A program made the position numbers and the translations under genes. Below, one piece after another: positions 61,802 through 64,000 of a stretch of 64,000 nucleotides of DNA. The stretch spans positions 1,364,001-1,428,000 of the forward strand of contig OZ245062.1 in assembly GCA_965224785.1 (NCBI GenBank). Direction: 5' to 3'. Below the pieces are notes generated by a model that saw only the letters and a list, made by a program, of their open reading frames with translations, made no database searches and was not told the DNA's origin. Numbering within the stretch: the stretch's first letter is position 1; each line of letters opens with the position of its first letter. This DNA is from JALSNL01 sp036479585. Its GTDB lineage: Bacteria; Bacteroidota; Ignavibacteria; Ignavibacteriales; Melioribacteraceae.

Positions 61802-61909
61802 GTCATATTGATGGAGTTCGTTGTTTGAATGACTGAAATATCTCGATAACTAAGTAACATCGAGATTCTTCATTCAGCATAATCCCGAAAGCTTTCGGGA
61901 CAGAATGAC
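61802..61909 (-). repeat. GTCAT-ended interspersed element, copy 4, with an extra palindrome
   Basis: It runs from GTCATATTGATGGAGTTCG to AGAATGAC and contains TGACTGAAATATCTC. An 18-base perfect palindrome TCCCGAAAGCTTTCGGGA (61883-61900) is inserted near the end. It separates the cytochrome c gene from the reductase-like gene. Confidence 0.75.
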
Positions 61910-61946
61910 ATTATTTTTAATAACATAATTTAGTTCTTTGAAAAAT

Positions 61947-63200
61947 CTATCTAAAACTAAATTCTTCATAGTGGATATCATTAATTGAAACTCCTTTTTG
62001 AAGTAACTGTTTTATGTAGCTTTCTCTCATTATTTCTGGTCCGCAAAGAAAAACGGATGTATCTTTTAGGTCAACACTTTTGTACATATTATCGATTGAA
62101 AAATGACCTTGATTTTCTGTATCACTTAATACAAAGTTTATGCTGTTCTTCTCCGATGCAATTTGTTCTATCTCTTCTTTATAGTTGGCTTGCTCAATTG
62201 TTTTTACACTCCAAACTAAGTTTACATCATAACTATTATCTACTTCCTTTATAAAAGATAAATAAGGAGTAATCCCAATTCCACCGGCTAACCAAAGCTG
62301 CTTTTTATGTTTTGCAGTCTTGAAATTAAAGAGTCCAAATGGACCTTCAACTTTTGCAGATGTTCCTTTTTCTAATGAAGTTTGTAAATCTGCTGTATAA
62401 TCTCCGAGTGCTTTAACGGTTAGTCTTAAATTATCATCAGATGGATGTCCACTAATAGTAAATGGGTGAGACTCATTTTTGTTAATTCCTTTGAACGAAA
62501 CAAAAGCAAATTGTCCGGCTTCGAAAGCAAGTTTTTTGTCTGATGGTTTTAGTATAATTTCTAACATATCATTACTAAAACGTTTTATGGCAGTTACATT
62601 ATAGTCTAATTTTTTGTTGAAAAGATTATATAAAAATGCTTTGTAGAACCAAGCAATAATTCCAATCAAAGCCATTAGGTAAACATAAGCTCGTACAATT
62701 GGTAACTCGCTTGTAAGAGTTGGGACATTTAGAGAATGAGCAATTCCAAGAACATAAAATATTCCCATTAGTTTATGAAAGTTTATCCATTTATGATATT
62801 TGAATATTCTTTTGAACAACGGAACTGCAGCAACCATAACTCCTATTAAAATTAATACAAGAGAATAGAAACCCATAGGTTTGCCAATTGTAAAAGTTGG
62901 GTCTCTTGGAACTACTACAAAATGAAAAAGAAGAAGTACAACTGCTATTACTCCCGAGCGGCGATGTATCAAATACATTTTGTCCAATCCACCAAAAATC
63001 TTTTCAACCCAAGTTGCTCTTGTAGCCATTAAAAAATTAGCTGCAAAAACTGTAACAACCCAAGATGAAAAAACTTCTCCAGCAATGTGCTTGGAAGTGT
63101 ATTTATAACTCCCTGTATATAGATACAAATCTATTACCCAAAAGAAAAAGTGAACTGCAATGATAATTGGGAAATAGTGTTCTTGTTTTATTGTCCTCAT
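61947..63200 (-). CDS. Ferric-reductase-like membrane flavoprotein with NAD(P)-binding domain
   Basis: A 417-residue protein. Six or so N-terminal helices (about 10-190) contain candidate haem His residues ('HRRSGVIAVVLLLFHFVVV' and 'HKWINFHKLMGIFYVLGIAH'). A cytosolic FNR-type module follows: FAD-binding 'HPFTISGHP', NAD(P)-binding 'LWLAGGIGITPYLSFI', and C-terminal 'SVFLCGPEIMRESY'. It likely passes electrons from NAD(P)H through FAD and haem to an acceptor at the outer side of the membrane, perhaps the cytochrome c encoded next. The whole resembles predicted ferric reductases (COG4097). Confidence 0.88.
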   Translation of the reverse strand: MRTIKQEHYFPIIIAVHFFFWVIDLYLYTGSYKYTSKHIAGEVFSSWVVTVFAANFLMATRATWVEKIFGGLDKMYLIHRRSGVIAVVLLLFHFVVVPRDPTFTIGKPMGFYSLVLILIGVMVAAVPLFKRIFKYHKWINFHKLMGIFYVLGIAHSLNVPTLTSELPIVRAYVYLMALIGIIAWFYKAFLYNLFNKKLDYNVTAIKRFSNDMLEIILKPSDKKLAFEAGQFAFVSFKGINKNESHPFTISGHPSDDNLRLTVKALGDYTADLQTSLEKGTSAKVEGPFGLFNFKTAKHKKQLWLAGGIGITPYLSFIKEVDNSYDVNLVWSVKTIEQANYKEEIEQIASEKNSINFVLSDTENQGHFSIDNMYKSVDLKDTSVFLCGPEIMRESYIKQLLQKGVSINDIHYEEFSFR

Positions 63201-63414
63201 AGATGCTCCTATATATTATTTGCATAATCAAATATTGATGATACAAATATATTTTATTTAAGATTAGATTGCAAGTCTTGTTTTGTATTTGTGAAGTATT
63301 ATATAGTAGTGTGAAAACATTAATTATTTTGTGAATCAAATAAATATGTTAGAAAAGTAAATGAGATTTAACTACTTTTAGTTAATTCATTAAATTCTAA
63401 AGTGCTAATTATAG

Positions 63415-64000
63415 ATGGATATTCTAACAGTCATTATTCTTCTCGGTATTGTTCACGGATTTTTTCTTGGATTCATTCTTCTTAGTATTCGTCGTGAAAA
63501 TCAAGATGCAAATAGAGTACTTGGAATTTTAATTATTTTATTTTCTTATGTTCTACATCCATTTTTTTTTCGTGGAACTGACTTATATGAAAAACTGCCA
63601 CATCTCATTATGACGGCACATCCAATAGTTTTTCTTTTAAGTCCACTGTTTTTATTTTACGTAAAGACTCTAACTTCAAATACAATTAAATTTAAGAAAA
63701 TTTATTTTTCCCACCTCATTCCATTTATTCTTTATGTAATGTATTTAGTACCATTCTTTCTAAAAAATGCAGATGAAAAATTTAGAATTCTTCAAGATGA
63801 TGTATCTGGGATTGGTAAAATTGAATATCTAATTATGATTGCAGTACCAATACAAGTTTTTGGTTATCTTATTCTTGCATATCGTACTGCAAAAAAATAT
63901 AATCGATATCTAAAAGATTCCTTTTCATCAATAGAAAAAATAAACCTTGATTGGATTCAAACTAATATAACCTGGTTTTTTGTTCTGGGTGCTGTGATGT
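63415..64000 (+). CDS. N-terminal part of a membrane AraC-type regulator (cut by the window end)
   Basis: The frame from ATG 63415 is open to the end of the window, about 195 codons. It encodes helices such as 'ILTVIILLGIVHGFFLGFILLS' and 'LGILIILFSYVLHPFFF'. This is the 7TM opening of Bacteroidota regulators that carry a C-terminal AraC helix-turn-helix, which would lie beyond the window. It is divergent from the ferric-reductase-like gene and may control that cluster. The AraC part is inferred, not seen. Confidence 0.6.
   Translation, partial: MDILTVIILLGIVHGFFLGFILLSIRRENQDANRVLGILIILFSYVLHPFFFRGTDLYEKLPHLIMTAHPIVFLLSPLFLFYVKTLTSNTIKFKKIYFSHLIPFILYVMYLVPFFLKNADEKFRILQDDVSGIGKIEYLIMIAVPIQVFGYLILAYRTAKKYNRYLKDSFSSIEKINLDWIQTNITWFFVLGAVM

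Overview
The window is one contiguous, AT-rich, densely coded stretch of a bacterial chromosome with about 58 genes on both strands. Several markers point to the Bacteroidota/Chlorobiota/Ignavibacteriota group, most likely an Ignavibacteria-like organism: a type IX secretion C-terminal signal, a FecI/FecR/TonB-receptor/DUF4249 locus, DUF5686, DUF4296 and DUF2807 proteins, and TorF- and BamA-like outer-membrane proteins. Clear GGAG/GAGG ribosome binding sites, ClpC with a UVR motif, FloA flotillin and PduS/PduT microcompartment parts also fit that group better than a typical Bacteroides. The lineage is an inference. No rRNA, tRNA, CRISPR array or prophage was seen.

Layout. 1-6.7 kb: BamA-like barrel, FUN14 protein, HEFGH-motif protein, rsmE, a putative heavy-metal exporter, then a nitrogen unit glnK-amt-TorF porin. 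6.7-10.8 kb (minus strand): nucleoside salvage (tdk, concentrative nucleoside transporter, purine nucleoside phosphorylase, cdd). 10.9-16.6 kb: glycosyltransferase, GNAT acetyltransferase, UvrD-type helicase with a small membrane partner, floA. 16.8-24.8 kb: clpC, phhB-pyrE, M64 peptidase, SpoIIE-type phosphatase, then an isolated pduS-pduT pair. 25-27.7 kb: TraB-family protein, pyrophosphatase, DUF2807 lipoprotein. 27.8-38.4 kb: ECF sigma/anti-sigma/TonB receptor/DUF4249, several small lipoproteins, a serine hydrolase and a DUF5686 protein. 38.4-44.3 kb: ABC-F ATPase, T9SS-secreted propeller protein, PHP phosphoesterase, and a small protein with a Cys-rich tail. 44.4-50.5 kb: gap, pgk, DUF4160-DUF2442 pair, rhomboid, an orphan MntA-like antitoxin, DUF4296 lipoprotein. 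50.5-59.5 kb: recQ, ABC exporter, hbd, ackA, FAD oxidoreductase. 59.5-64 kb: a decayed REP-associated transposase, a MarR/lipoprotein/cytochrome c/ferric-reductase-like cluster, and the start of a membrane AraC-type regulator.

The most unusual content is between and across genes. There are at least three families of palindromic interspersed repeats: REPIN-like double hairpins, GTCAT-ended elements of about 100 bp, and 'GACTCCGCTC' elements. One supplies the start codon and ribosome binding site of the M64 peptidase. Another appears to have cut off the HEPN partner of the MntA-like antitoxin. A third family forms in-frame hairpins inside the transposase pseudogene.

Pathway links: glnK-amt couples nitrogen sensing to ammonium uptake; tdk/transporter/PNP/cdd import and recycle nucleosides; gap, pgk and ackA serve glycolysis and acetate formation; pduS/pduT could be a satellite of a microcompartment operon elsewhere in the genome.
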